The notes: generated by a model not told the origin, from the letters alone. A stretch of 64,000 nt of DNA from Acidobacteriota bacterium (GCA_028876335.1 JAGWSG010000134.1:1-64000), one strand, 5' to 3'. Counted from the first letter of the stretch, positions 11,753 to 22,331 are shown. Program-made: numbers and translations.

Positions 11753-14700
11753 ATGTCCCCCTCAGAAGTTACGAGAGGGGAGGCGGGACATCCGGCTCGG
11801 GCGCGTGTGACAGATTCTTCAGTTTGTGTTTTCAGGCACTATTTGGCGGCTTTGCGAGTTCGCGCCGGCGCTCTTCAGGGGCAGCCGCTTCCGTGCGTAA
11901 TCACGGTGAACGTATATGCGCTCTGCATTTTCATCGGTATTGTGGCTGCATTTGCGCAGGCACAAGGTGTGCCACCAATCAAACGAACAGGTCCGGTACC
12001 TCCTCGAGTTGTGCAAGCGCAGCGATTTCTTGCGCAGCGCGGCTGGTCCGTCCGCTCACCCAATCCTTCCGGAGAATTTAGGCCCTCTGCATTGCTGCGC
12101 CCTGTGCCTTCGGATGCCTCAGCCGGCCTTGCTGCGTGGCAACCCCTGGGCCCGGAATCTGTAACCACGGCCAGCTTTGGAGCCGTGACTGGGAGAATAT
12201 CTTCCATCGCATTCGACCCCGCAGATTCGACCGGCAATCACGTGTATGTGGGCACAACTGGCGGAGGTGTCTGGGTCTCGCAGAATGCGGCTACATCGAA
12301 CCAATCCAATGTTGCTTTTACTCCTCTGACGGACACCGTTGACGTGGGCAGTTTTGCCTCCAATGCCTCGATCAGCATTGGCGCGGTTTCTGTGCAGCCC
12401 GGTGGTACCGGTGTTGTGCTCGCCGGTACCGGCGATCCAAATGACGCTCTGGATTCGTACTACGGCGGTGGCATTCTGCGATCCACCGATAACGGCTCCA
12501 CGTGGTCGGTGATCGGTGCCACCTCCGACTATCGGTGGAGCTTCGCCGGCGAAGGATTCGCTGGATTTGCCTGGAGCACGACCAATCCCCAGCTTGTAGT
12601 TGCTGCAGTCTCGCAATCCTATGAGGGTATGCTTGTGGATGCTGAGCGGGCGAGCAGCAGCTATCGAGGGCTCTATTACTCGATCGACAGCGGCGCCACA
12701 TGGTCGCTTGCACGAATCACGGATGGCGCAACGGATGTGCAGGGGCCGAACGCGGCGTTTGCATTGCCGCATGGCAATGCGGTCACGTCGGTTGTTTGGA
12801 ATCAGGTTCGCAAGCTCTTCTATGCGGCAGTGCGTTATCACGGTTATTACCAATCAGTCGATGGACAGACCTGGACCCGCATGGTTACTCAACCGGGCAC
12901 CAATCTGACCGCGGCATTGTGTCCGTCCAATCCAGGCACTACGGGTTCGGTGGCTTGTCCCATCTTTCGAGGCACGCTGGCAGTCAATCTCATCACGGGT
13001 GACACCTTTGCGTGGACCGTCGATGTAAAGAACCAGGATCAAGGAATTTGGCAGGACCCGTGTGCCATTTCAAGTGGCGCATGCGGAAACACGACAGCAG
13101 CGTTCGCGCAACGGTGGAGTACGGCAGACCTTGAGAGCAACACGGTCGAAGGCGCCGCAACTATCGTAAATGGCGACTACACTCTGGCGTTGGCTGCTGT
13201 TCCATCCGGTCAGGACACGATTCTGATGGCGGGCGATGGCGATCTTTGGAAATGCAGCCTGGCGCTGGGATGCGTGTGGCGCAATAGCACCAACGCATTT
13301 AGCTGCAGAAGTGCCCATGTTGCGCCCTACCAGCACGCATTCGCTTGGAACGCAGCCAATCCACTGGAAGTTTTCGTAGGCAATGACAGCGGAGTTTGGC
13401 GTTCTTTCGATGCCATTTCTGAGAGTGGTGCAGCGTGCGATGCGTCCGATGCCACCCACTTTCAAAACCTCAATCAGAGCCTTGGTTCGTTGACGGAAGC
13501 CGCATTTGTTGCGCAGTCGCCCGTCACGCCCTACACCTTAATGGCTGGGCTGGGCGCAAACGGAACAGCAGGAGTGAAGGCCACATCCGGTGCGGTAGCG
13601 GATTGGCCACAGATTCTTGATGGGGAAGGTGGCCCCAATGCGATAGATGCCACCGATGATACCCATTGGTTCGCTAATAACCAGGCTGGAGTCGCGATTC
13701 ATCTCTGCGCGCAGTCGTCGGATTGCACACCAACCGATTTTGGTTCAACGCCCATAGTCACGGAAGCTGACGTAAGCAATGACGGCGTAACAATGACCGT
13801 TCCCGCAAACTTCCTCATCGATCCCTTGGATAACACCAGGCTGCTGGTTGCTACGTGCCGCGTGTGGCGTGGACCCATTGATGGTTCCGCATGGAGCAAT
13901 GCCAATGCCATCAGCGGGTTTCTCGATGGCGTAAGCGGAAAACTCAGTTGCAACGGAGACGCACTGATTCGCGTGCTTGCCGCCATGCCCATTGCGGGCG
14001 GTGATGAAGTGCTCTACGCCGGAATGTATGGCCAAAACGATGGCGGCGCAACGCGCGCGGGCCATGTCTTTCGCGCTGTATACACGCCGGGCGATGGTGT
14101 TCCTGCCTGGAGCGACCTTACATTCAATCCGGTAAGCAACGAGTCAGCCGGCTTCAATGTACAGGCCCTCGACATCACATCCATCGCAATCGACTCGGGA
14201 GATACGACGGGCAACACTCTATATGTCACCGTTGGAGGCGTAGGCAATCCGACGCAGCCCATCACGACAGCCTATCAGTCAACAGATGGCGGGGCGCACT
14301 GGCAGTCGATTGCGTCCAATCTGCCAACTACTCCGGCAAATGCAGTCGTTGTCGATCCACAGGACTCGGCCACGATCTACATCGCCACGGACGTCGGAGT
14401 GTATTCAACGCGTCAGATTTCAAGCTGCACATCCGGCATCGCAAATTGCTGGTCAAAATTTGGAACGGGCTTGCCCATGGCTCCGGTTGTCAGCCTCAGT
14501 ACCTCTGCGCCAGGTTCGTCGGAAAGTGTGTTGGTGGCTGGAACTTACGGTCGTGGAGTCTGGAAGACCGGTTTATGGACTGCAGGAACGCAGCAGACCA
14601 CCGCAACCGCGACTCCTTCCTCGTTGAGTTTTGCCAGCCAGACTGTCGGCACCACGAGCGCCGCACAAACAGTTACGATTACAAATGCTGGCTCCTCTCC

Positions 14701-16993
14701 GCTTGAAGTTTCGGCGGTGTCAATCACCGGGGACTTTGCGCAATCCGGAACCTGCGCGGGCGCAACCATCAATCCTGCTGGAACTTGTACTCTGCATGTC
14801 ACCTTCACGCCTACCCAGACAGGAACTCGAACCGGCAGTTTGTCTCTCGCTGCCAACATTTCCGGGGGGCAGCTGAGCATAGCACTTAGCGGTGATGGTA
14901 CGGCAAGTTCGGCCACATTTGTGTTGTCGCCTGCGTCGCTCGACTTCGGGCAAATTCAAGTGGGCAGTACCTCGCCACCTTTCAGTATCTCGGTAAGCAA
15001 CACGGGAATATCCGCGGTTACAGTTTCGAGTCTCACTGCCACAACGCCATTTGCAATCTCCAGCAGCGCATGTGGAGCTTCTATCGCTGCCAATAGCTCG
15101 TGTCAGGTAACTGTGACGTTTTCACCCACGCAGCAGGGAAGCGTCTCCGGCACATTGACCATGGTTGACTCCGTCGGGACGCAAACGGTCTCACTCATCG
15201 GCAACGGCGCATCCGCACCCACAGATTCCCTCAGCCCCACTTCGCTCACGTTTTCTTCGACAACAGTTGGCCAGGTCTCATCCGCGCAGTCTGTTACTCT
15301 CACCAATTCAGGCGATCTGGCACTCAATACAATCTCCGTACAGATGAGCGGGCCCTTTCAGGCGACAAACGGGTGTGGAGGATCTCTTGCGGCCCACTCA
15401 AGTTGCACCATCGGTGTTGTGTACGCACCAACTCAAACCGGCACGCAAACCGGGACGCTGACAGTGACGGACACTCTGCGTTCACAAACAGTATCCCTTT
15501 CGGGAGCAGGGGTTTCGGCTGCGGCGCTGTCAGTGACTCCAACAGCGGTAAACTTTGCAACGCAGGCACTTAACGTAACCAGTAGCGCGCAAACAATCAC
15601 CGTGCAAAATACAGGAGGCTCTGCTGCAGCCAATATTGGCTTCCAGATTACGGGTTCCTTCAGTAGCAGTTTTGCGGTCAGCTCCACCACCTGTGGAACT
15701 ACGCTCGCTTCTGGTTCAAGCTGTATCGCACAGATTACATTTACACCTCAAGTCGCTGGCGCCAATTCCGCTAATTTGACTGTTTCTTCTTCCACCATCA
15801 GTGTCTCAGCCGTCCAGGTTCCACTGAGCGGAGCTGGACAGGCAACTTCCGGCATCAATGTTTCTCCCGCGCAAATGAGCTTCATAGTAGCCACTCTGGG
15901 GCAGACAAGCGCTCCACAAATTGCAACAATCACCAACTCCGGTTCGCTCACAGCCAGTGGGCTTACCCTTTCCGTCACTTCTCCGTTCAGCCTTTCGCAA
16001 AATTCATGTGGAACAAGCCTTTCCGCTGGTGCGAGTTGTACGGCAAGTGTGGTCTTCACTCCCTCTTCCAACGGCACTGTGAACGGAACATTGACAGTTG
16101 GATCTGCGACCTATAACTCCGCCATCGTCACCCTGGCCGGGAATGGCGGGCAAACCGGTTCCATAACTTTGCAACCAGCGTTTCTCAATTTCCAAGTCAC
16201 AGGCGTTGGTAAGTCAAGCGCTTCACAGACAATGACGGTGACTAACTCCAGTATCACGACGGTTACAAGCGTCACCGTGAAGGTATCCACTAGTTATCAA
16301 TTGACGAGTAATAACTGCGGCACCTCGCTCGCGCCAGGCGCCAGTTGTTCCGTTGGTATTGCCTTTGTCCCAGCTGCGGCTGGCCAGCAGAATGGTTTTG
16401 TTGCTTTTTCGGGAAACGAGTTGCCCTCCCCTGTTCAGGCTCAGTTATCCGGAATCGGATTTGATTTCACGCTGGCCGTGATCGGACCTTCCAGTCAGAC
16501 AGTCAGCAGCGGCCTGACTGCTCAATTCAATTTGCAACTCACGCCACTCAACGGTTCCTCCGGCACCTTTACTTTTTCCTGCGGTGCATTGCCATCCAAC
16601 AGTTCCTGCACTTTCAGCCCCACCAGTGAGTCAGTACCAGCCAATACAACCGGAAGCTTTGTCGTCTTTGTCAAAACCGGCGAGGCACAGGCCGCCTCAA
16701 CCAACATTCCAGGATCATTAAATAGATTGCCATTGTGGCCGACCGGATTGACGATCGCTTTCGCCTGCCTTTGCTGTCCGTTTGTTCGGCAAAGGCGTTC
16801 CCACTCGTGGCTTTTGCTTCTTGTGCTCTGCATTGGCGCCCTCGGACTTGCAAGTTGCGCAGCCGCGGGCGGCGGCTCCAAAGGCACAGTTGGCGGCGGG
16901 CCGTCCACGCCTCCAGGGACATACACCTTTACTGTTACCGCAACAGCGAATGGTCTCTCGCACAGCACAAACCTGACTCTTACCGTCGACTAA
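11753..16993 (+). CDS. Large secreted protein: BNR/sortilin-like beta-propeller, Ig-like (choice-of-anchor D) repeats, C-terminal TM insertion
   Basis: Repeated Asp-box-like segments (STDNGSTW, SIDSGATW, STDGGAHW), then about 6 Ig repeats. GTG 11906 is a plausible true start because it begins a signal peptide. Confidence 0.8.
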   Translation: MSPSEVTRGEAGHPARARVTDSSVCVFRHYLAALRVRAGALQGQPLPCVITVNVYALCIFIGIVAAFAQAQGVPPIKRTGPVPPRVVQAQRFLAQRGWSVRSPNPSGEFRPSALLRPVPSDASAGLAAWQPLGPESVTTASFGAVTGRISSIAFDPADSTGNHVYVGTTGGGVWVSQNAATSNQSNVAFTPLTDTVDVGSFASNASISIGAVSVQPGGTGVVLAGTGDPNDALDSYYGGGILRSTDNGSTWSVIGATSDYRWSFAGEGFAGFAWSTTNPQLVVAAVSQSYEGMLVDAERASSSYRGLYYSIDSGATWSLARITDGATDVQGPNAAFALPHGNAVTSVVWNQVRKLFYAAVRYHGYYQSVDGQTWTRMVTQPGTNLTAALCPSNPGTTGSVACPIFRGTLAVNLITGDTFAWTVDVKNQDQGIWQDPCAISSGACGNTTAAFAQRWSTADLESNTVEGAATIVNGDYTLALAAVPSGQDTILMAGDGDLWKCSLALGCVWRNSTNAFSCRSAHVAPYQHAFAWNAANPLEVFVGNDSGVWRSFDAISESGAACDASDATHFQNLNQSLGSLTEAAFVAQSPVTPYTLMAGLGANGTAGVKATSGAVADWPQILDGEGGPNAIDATDDTHWFANNQAGVAIHLCAQSSDCTPTDFGSTPIVTEADVSNDGVTMTVPANFLIDPLDNTRLLVATCRVWRGPIDGSAWSNANAISGFLDGVSGKLSCNGDALIRVLAAMPIAGGDEVLYAGMYGQNDGGATRAGHVFRAVYTPGDGVPAWSDLTFNPVSNESAGFNVQALDITSIAIDSGDTTGNTLYVTVGGVGNPTQPITTAYQSTDGGAHWQSIASNLPTTPANAVVVDPQDSATIYIATDVGVYSTRQISSCTSGIANCWSKFGTGLPMAPVVSLSTSAPGSSESVLVAGTYGRGVWKTGLWTAGTQQTTATATPSSLSFASQTVGTTSAAQTVTITNAGSSPLEVSAVSITGDFAQSGTCAGATINPAGTCTLHVTFTPTQTGTRTGSLSLAANISGGQLSIALSGDGTASSATFVLSPASLDFGQIQVGSTSPPFSISVSNTGISAVTVSSLTATTPFAISSSACGASIAANSSCQVTVTFSPTQQGSVSGTLTMVDSVGTQTVSLIGNGASAPTDSLSPTSLTFSSTTVGQVSSAQSVTLTNSGDLALNTISVQMSGPFQATNGCGGSLAAHSSCTIGVVYAPTQTGTQTGTLTVTDTLRSQTVSLSGAGVSAAALSVTPTAVNFATQALNVTSSAQTITVQNTGGSAAANIGFQITGSFSSSFAVSSTTCGTTLASGSSCIAQITFTPQVAGANSANLTVSSSTISVSAVQVPLSGAGQATSGINVSPAQMSFIVATLGQTSAPQIATITNSGSLTASGLTLSVTSPFSLSQNSCGTSLSAGASCTASVVFTPSSNGTVNGTLTVGSATYNSAIVTLAGNGGQTGSITLQPAFLNFQVTGVGKSSASQTMTVTNSSITTVTSVTVKVSTSYQLTSNNCGTSLAPGASCSVGIAFVPAAAGQQNGFVAFSGNELPSPVQAQLSGIGFDFTLAVIGPSSQTVSSGLTAQFNLQLTPLNGSSGTFTFSCGALPSNSSCTFSPTSESVPANTTGSFVVFVKTGEAQAASTNIPGSLNRLPLWPTGLTIAFACLCCPFVRQRRSHSWLLLLVLCIGALGLASCAAAGGGSKGTVGGGPSTPPGTYTFTVTATANGLSHSTNLTLTVD
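14600..16460 (+). repeat. About 6 tandem Ig-like (choice-of-anchor D) coding repeats of about 100 aa
   Basis: Repeating units begin with P(S/A)xLxFxxxxVGxxSxxQTVTxTNxG and contain CG..L..GSSC...V.FTP. Confidence 0.85.
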
Positions 16994-17093
16994 CCTCTGC
17001 AACGAATCGAATTCGCATTGCTCCGCCGAGCTATACTTAAGCCTTGGGCGCGCGATCCGCGTCGCCGATTCGTTGCAGAGGAAACGCCCTTAA

Positions 17094-17399
17094 ATGACGG
17101 CCAATGTGACCGACGAAGATGTGACGCGCGTGGCAGAACTTGCGCACTTGAAGCTCACTGCTGAAGAGTCCGGTGCAATGTTGCATGATCTCAATGCAAT
17201 TCTCGACTACGTTGCGCAATTGAATGAACTGGACACGAAGGACATTGCACCGCTCGCGCAGGTGAGCGAACTTCACGGAACTATGGGTGCGCTCAGGACC
17301 GATACACTCGCGGGGTCTTTGGAGCGCGCTGAAGTCATGGCGCAGGCGCCGGAGACAGATGGCGCATTTTTCAAAGTCCCCAAAGTGATTGAGCGCTAA
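17094..17399 (+). CDS. gatC: Asp-tRNA(Asn)/Glu-tRNA(Gln) amidotransferase subunit C
   Basis: VTRVAELAHLKLTAEE...LNAILDYVAQLNELDT is the GatC pattern; followed by gatA. Confidence 0.92.
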   Translation: MTANVTDEDVTRVAELAHLKLTAEESGAMLHDLNAILDYVAQLNELDTKDIAPLAQVSELHGTMGALRTDTLAGSLERAEVMAQAPETDGAFFKVPKVIER

Positions 17400-17454
17400 A
17401 CGAAACGGGCGCAAACGGCAAACGCAAAAACATTAAGGATTGACGAGCGAAAGT

Positions 17455-18906
17455 ATGAGTGCGGAATCGTACGTAGAAATGCCGAAGTCCCTGAAAGAGC
17501 TTCAGGAGGGCGTGCGCTCTGGCAGCGTAAAAGCCACACATCTTGCCGAGAATTATTTTGAGCGCATCGCAGCAGTCAATCCAAATCTGAATGTCTATTT
17601 AAGCCTCACGCGTGAGCGTGCATTGCAGCAGGCCGCAAAGGTCGATGATGCCGCGTCGAAGGGAGAGCCGCTCGGTCCGCTTGCAGGCATTCCGGTTGGC
17701 ATCAAAGACGTGCTTGTTGCAAAGGGCGCACCCGCCACCGCAGGATCCAAGATCCTGAAAGGCTATCAGCCGCCCTACGATGCAACGGCGGTCAAAAGGC
17801 TGGAAGCGGCTGGAGCTGTAATCCTGGGCAAGCTTAATTGCGATGAGTTCGCCATGGGGTCCTCCAATGAAAACTCAGCGTATGGTCCGGTGCGCAATCC
17901 AGTCGACACCGATCGCGTACCCGGCGGATCGAGTGGTGGCTCCGCGGCCGCAGTAGCAGCCAATCTGGCAGTGGCCACGCTTGGAACGGACACTGGGGGC
18001 TCCATTCGTCAGCCTGCGAGTTTCTGCGGCGTGGTCGGCGTTTTGCCTACCTATGGACGGGTTTCGCGGTTTGGCCTGATTGCCTTCGCTTCGTCGCTCG
18101 ATCGTATTGGTCCGTTTGCAGGTAATGTTCGCGACGCAGCAACAATGCTGGGCGTGATTGCTGGACATGACCCCTGTGACGCAACAAGCTCTGAAGCGCC
18201 CGTACCAGACTTCGCCGTTGAATCAGATAAGCCCGCGGATGGGTTGCGAATCGGCGTGCCGGAAGAATATTTCGCAGAGGGTCTCGACCCCGAGGTGCGT
18301 GCAAGCATTGAGAAGGGAATCGATGCACTTCGTGTGGCTGGCTGCTCCATCAAGAAGATTTCGCTCCCAACCACTCGCTATGCCATACCGACCTATTATC
18401 TGGTTGCTACGGCTGAGGCGAGCGCCAATCTGGCACGCTTTGACGGAGTACGTTATGGGCATCGCTCTTCCGAATCAACAACGCTTGCGGACATGTATAG
18501 CCATTCCCGAGACGAAGGTTTCGGTGCGGAAGTCAAGCGCCGCATCATGCTTGGAACCTATGCGCTCTCTGCCGGCTACTACGATGCCTATTACCTAAAG
18601 GCCCAGCAGGTAAGGCGTCTCCTCGCCGAGGAGTTCCTGCGCGCATTTGCTGAGGTCGACGCCATCGTCACGCCTACCTCACCCACACCCGCTTTCCGGC
18701 TGGGTGAGAAGGCCAACGATCCGCTGGCAATGTACCTCGCTGATATCTACACGGTCACTGCAAGCCTGGCTGGCATCTGCGGTGTAACTGTGCCATGCGG
18801 AGCTACCTCGACTGGTTTACCGGTCGGCATGCAGGTCCTGGCGACGCATATGAGCGAAAGCACAGCATTTTGCGTGGCACGCGCAGTTGAGGCAGCGAAG
18901 ATTTAG
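17455..18906 (+). CDS. gatA: Asp-tRNA(Asn)/Glu-tRNA(Gln) amidotransferase subunit A
   Basis: Amidase signature GGSSGGSAAAVAANLAVATLGTDTGGSIRQPASFCG. ATG 17455 preferred over TTG 17440. Confidence 0.95.
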   Translation: MSAESYVEMPKSLKELQEGVRSGSVKATHLAENYFERIAAVNPNLNVYLSLTRERALQQAAKVDDAASKGEPLGPLAGIPVGIKDVLVAKGAPATAGSKILKGYQPPYDATAVKRLEAAGAVILGKLNCDEFAMGSSNENSAYGPVRNPVDTDRVPGGSSGGSAAAVAANLAVATLGTDTGGSIRQPASFCGVVGVLPTYGRVSRFGLIAFASSLDRIGPFAGNVRDAATMLGVIAGHDPCDATSSEAPVPDFAVESDKPADGLRIGVPEEYFAEGLDPEVRASIEKGIDALRVAGCSIKKISLPTTRYAIPTYYLVATAEASANLARFDGVRYGHRSSESTTLADMYSHSRDEGFGAEVKRRIMLGTYALSAGYYDAYYLKAQQVRRLLAEEFLRAFAEVDAIVTPTSPTPAFRLGEKANDPLAMYLADIYTVTASLAGICGVTVPCGATSTGLPVGMQVLATHMSESTAFCVARAVEAAKI

Positions 18907-19146
18907 TCCGGCCCGCGCGTTAGCTTTACCCTGGCTTTCTCGCACTATTCTTCGATCTTGCAGCTGTGCAAAACCAGGGTTAGAATGGCACATACTCGGT
19001 ATCTGGCTCGCATCGAATACCACGAATAGTTACATCCCTTTTTCCTCTCCAATCTGCATTCCAATCGACGGCGCAGTGTGTGTGGTCGCGTGTATCCTGC
19101 GCAATTTGGAACACGGGCGCTCTGGCTTGCGCGAGGGGAGTAAATC

Positions 19147-19911
19147 ATGCGCTTCAACTTTTGTCTGATATTGATTGCAGTGGCCGCTGGCCTGCTTCCG
19201 GCCACACATTCGGCCACACCGCACAAAGTACACGCGGTTGCGCTTGGTCATTTTCGTACAGTTCCGTACTCCAAAACGGGTGATCCGGCAGGCGCTCTCC
19301 CCGATGAAGACTCGCTCAAAATCCGCCCCTTGGTGGTCGACGGCCGCATCAAAGAGTGGACCACCGGCGAGGTCCACGACATAACCGACCGGACATTCGT
19401 TGTGCGGCGCGTGGTTCGCATCAATGACGACCTTCCCGAAAACAGCACATCTGGCAAGGTCGCGGAAAGAGACCGCTGGGTCTGGCAGCGCGGGCCCTGG
19501 CTCCTGATTGAGAAGACCTCCGGGCGCGTAACACCTGTAAAACTGCCTGATTTCGATACTGCCGTGAGCCACGTCATCTGGTTCCGTGACTACGCTGCCT
19601 ATTGTGGCGTAACCCGCAGCGGCAAGAGCCTTTATGCGGTCGTGGCCCAGCTCACTATCCGCAAACCGGTCCTCTCCAGAAAACTCTCAAGCTTCGATGC
19701 CGAAAACCTGCCCGCATGCTCTGATCCCCAGTGGCAGCGCAAGCCTTTGCAAATCACGTTTTTCCCCACCGGTAAGCCTCCGGTAAGCTTCCAATTTATT
19801 CCAGGTTCAACCGCGCTGATTGAAGACTCCGGGGATGAAGTCGAAGGCGAGCAAACGGCGAGGACAGGCGCACAGCCGGAAACACGGGCTGACGCCCCTG
19901 CCAAGCCTTGA
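19147..19911 (+). CDS. Hypothetical secreted protein
   Basis: Signal-peptide-like N-terminus MRFNFCLILIAVAAGLLPATHSA. No family recognised. Confidence 0.65.
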   Translation: MRFNFCLILIAVAAGLLPATHSATPHKVHAVALGHFRTVPYSKTGDPAGALPDEDSLKIRPLVVDGRIKEWTTGEVHDITDRTFVVRRVVRINDDLPENSTSGKVAERDRWVWQRGPWLLIEKTSGRVTPVKLPDFDTAVSHVIWFRDYAAYCGVTRSGKSLYAVVAQLTIRKPVLSRKLSSFDAENLPACSDPQWQRKPLQITFFPTGKPPVSFQFIPGSTALIEDSGDEVEGEQTARTGAQPETRADAPAKP

Positions 19912-19953
19912 CATGCATATGTCTGCGCGTTTCTTATCAGTAGAAGGTGCGTT

Positions 19954-20014
19954 CTGAAACCTTGGGTCAAACCGAGCTTCGCGGTCGTCGCGATCGGTGA
20001 GAGGCGGGTTTCAG
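19954..20014 (+). ncRNA. Compound stem-loop in the leader upstream of yajC (candidate structured RNA)
   Basis: Nested helices CTGAAACC/GGTTTCAG, ACCGA/TCGGT and CGCG-GTCGT-CGCG. Confidence 0.4.
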
Positions 20015-20252
20015 GATCACTTTGTCGAAGAGGAACCTGATGGTTGCTGGGCAGGCGGCGGACAGTCTGCGTGTGTGGAAATGAGCCCTTACACGAGAAT
20101 GCCGAACTTTCCTTCCCTAACCTGAGCCAAGTAGGTGCGTCAGGCCAGGAAATTCCCGGAGACAGACTTCTTTTCAGGCAGCGGCGATTTGGGGCCGAGT
20201 GTGCCTGTGCCCATCGATGCTTTTGTGAGATCGGGGCGAGCAAAGGACGAAC

Positions 20253-20573
20253 GTGGGTACGAGTTTTGCACTATGGGCCGCAGCGCCCGCTCCGGCCGGC
20301 AGTGGCCTGTTCACTCTTCTGCCACTTCTGCTGATTCCGGTGCTCTATCTTGTGATGATCCGGCCGCAGCAAAAGCGGCAAAAACAATGGCAAGAGATGT
20401 TGGCAAGTATCAAGACCGGTGATAGGGTTACAACCGCCGGAGGGATTCGCGGCACAATTCTCTCCATCAAGGATGACTCGATCATCGTTCGGGTTTCTCC
20501 GGATAATTTGAAGATTGAAGTGGCCAAGAGCGCCATCGCATCGGTCACCACACAGGATGGCTCGGACTCCTGA
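20253..20573 (+). CDS. yajC: Preprotein translocase subunit YajC
   Basis: LLLIPVLYLVMIRPQQKRQKQWQEM...GDRVTTAGGIRGTI; followed by secD and secF. Confidence 0.93.
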   Translation: MGTSFALWAAAPAPAGSGLFTLLPLLLIPVLYLVMIRPQQKRQKQWQEMLASIKTGDRVTTAGGIRGTILSIKDDSIIVRVSPDNLKIEVAKSAIASVTTQDGSDS

Positions 20574-20632
20574 TTTTTAATGGATCGCATGCAAGAATGT
20601 CTCGATTTGCAACTGAAGAAGTGGAATAAAAA

Positions 20633-22252
20633 ATGAAAAAGAATTTCAAAGGCAAAGTCGCGGGAATTATCGCGGTTCTTCTGATTTGCGTTTATGGATT
20701 TTTGGGCATTCCCAAAGGGTTGAGCGGCAAGGCAATCCTTCAGTCCATTTCCAATCGCATTCACCTTGGTCTCGACCTGCAGGGCGGCGCTCACCTGATT
20801 CTTCAGGTTGAGGTAAAAGAAGCTGTTGGTGTGGAAACCGATAGCACGGTCGGCCGCCTCAACCAGGACCTGAAGACGGAAAACATCGGTGTATCGCAGG
20901 TCTACAAGCCGGACCCGCAGAAGCCCGAAGTGATCCGCATAGAGGGCACGACGGCCGAAAAGAACAGCGATGTGCGTTCTCTGCTTGATTCGAAGTATTC
21001 AAGCGAATTCGACGTCACGGGTGGTACGGACAACAACTGGACTTTGACCATGAAGCCTTCGTTCGAGAAGGCCTACGACGAAAAGGTCGTGCAACAGGCA
21101 ATCGAAACGATCCGCGACCGCGTGGATTCACTTGGTGTTGCAGAGCCAGTGATCCAGCAGTACGGACTTGGCGATAATCAGATTCTTGTCGAACTACCAG
21201 GCGTTAGCGACATGAATGAGGTGAAGCGCCTAATTTCTGAGACCGCGCGCTTGTCGATCCACGCAGTCGTCGGCGGCCCGTATCCTGACCAGCAGTCCGC
21301 GCTGGCTTCTGTCGGTGGCACGCTTCCCCCGGATGATGTGATTATGAGCGGCTCGGGCGCCATGGCGGGCGGCTCCGGCTCTGCGGACAGCTTCTACGTG
21401 CTGACGAGAACGCCGATTGTGGGCGGAGTCGACTTCCGTTCAGCTGATCCAGGCAATGACGCCAACACCGGTCAGCGTACGGTGGAGTTCACTCTCACCA
21501 ACGAAGCCGGCGACCGCTTCTACCAGTACACCAGCGCCAACATCAATCACAGTATGGCTGTGGTCCTTGGCGGACGCGTCCGTGAAGTGGCCAACATTGA
21601 AAGCGCCATTCGCGATCGTGGAGAAATTCGCGGCAGCTTCTCCCAGCAAGAGGTGATGGACCTTTCAAAGATGTTGCGCTCAGGTGCTCTGCCAGCCTCT
21701 CTACGTTATCTCGAAGATCGCACAGTAGGCGCGTCGCTTGGTGCTGACTCGGTGCGTGATGGCGTTACAGCCGCAGTGGTCGGCGTGCTAGTGGTCATGG
21801 TCTTCATGCTCATTTATTACAAGGGTGCAGGCATCAATGCTGATCTTGCCCTCTTCCTTAACCTGGTCATCCTGCTCGGTTTCATGGGGTTCAGCGGTTC
21901 GACTCTCACGCTGCCGGGCATAGCCGGAGTCATCCTTACCATCGGTATGGGCGTTGACTCAAATGTTCTGATCTTTGAGCGAATACGAGAAGAAATACGC
22001 GCTGGAAAAGCCGCTTCAGCGGCGGTTGAACAGGGCTTCGGCCACGCTTGGGTCACCATTCTGGATACACACGTTACGACGATTGTGTCCGCGGCAATTC
22101 TGTTCCTGTTCGGCACCGGCCCGGTGAAGGGATTTGCCGTTACCCTGACCTTCGGTTTGGCAGCCAACCTGTTCACGGCCGTATATGTTTCCCGACTCAT
22201 CTTCGACGCGCACCTTGCGAAGCTGAAGCCGGGCGAAATGGTATCGATTTAG
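20633..22252 (+). CDS. secD: Protein translocase subunit SecD
   Basis: LGLDLQGGAHLILQVE, and TLPGIAGVILTIGMGVDSNVLIFERIREE. Confidence 0.96.
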   Translation: MKKNFKGKVAGIIAVLLICVYGFLGIPKGLSGKAILQSISNRIHLGLDLQGGAHLILQVEVKEAVGVETDSTVGRLNQDLKTENIGVSQVYKPDPQKPEVIRIEGTTAEKNSDVRSLLDSKYSSEFDVTGGTDNNWTLTMKPSFEKAYDEKVVQQAIETIRDRVDSLGVAEPVIQQYGLGDNQILVELPGVSDMNEVKRLISETARLSIHAVVGGPYPDQQSALASVGGTLPPDDVIMSGSGAMAGGSGSADSFYVLTRTPIVGGVDFRSADPGNDANTGQRTVEFTLTNEAGDRFYQYTSANINHSMAVVLGGRVREVANIESAIRDRGEIRGSFSQQEVMDLSKMLRSGALPASLRYLEDRTVGASLGADSVRDGVTAAVVGVLVVMVFMLIYYKGAGINADLALFLNLVILLGFMGFSGSTLTLPGIAGVILTIGMGVDSNVLIFERIREEIRAGKAASAAVEQGFGHAWVTILDTHVTTIVSAAILFLFGTGPVKGFAVTLTFGLAANLFTAVYVSRLIFDAHLAKLKPGEMVSI

Positions 22253-22331
22253 CGCTGCGAACGTTTCGCGGCACAAAGCGCAATCAAGGCAGGCCGAGAT
22301 TCCGACCTGCCCCGAGGAAGGCAGAAAACAA

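Noticed and set aside
12119-12853. 244-aa minus-strand ORF inside the large secreted protein gene
   Set aside because: Composition and position fit a codon-bias artefact; the plus strand encodes clear Asp-box repeats.
20044-20334. 96-aa ORF overlapping the yajC start
   Set aside because: Cys/Arg-rich out-of-frame translation that conflicts with the well-supported yajC.
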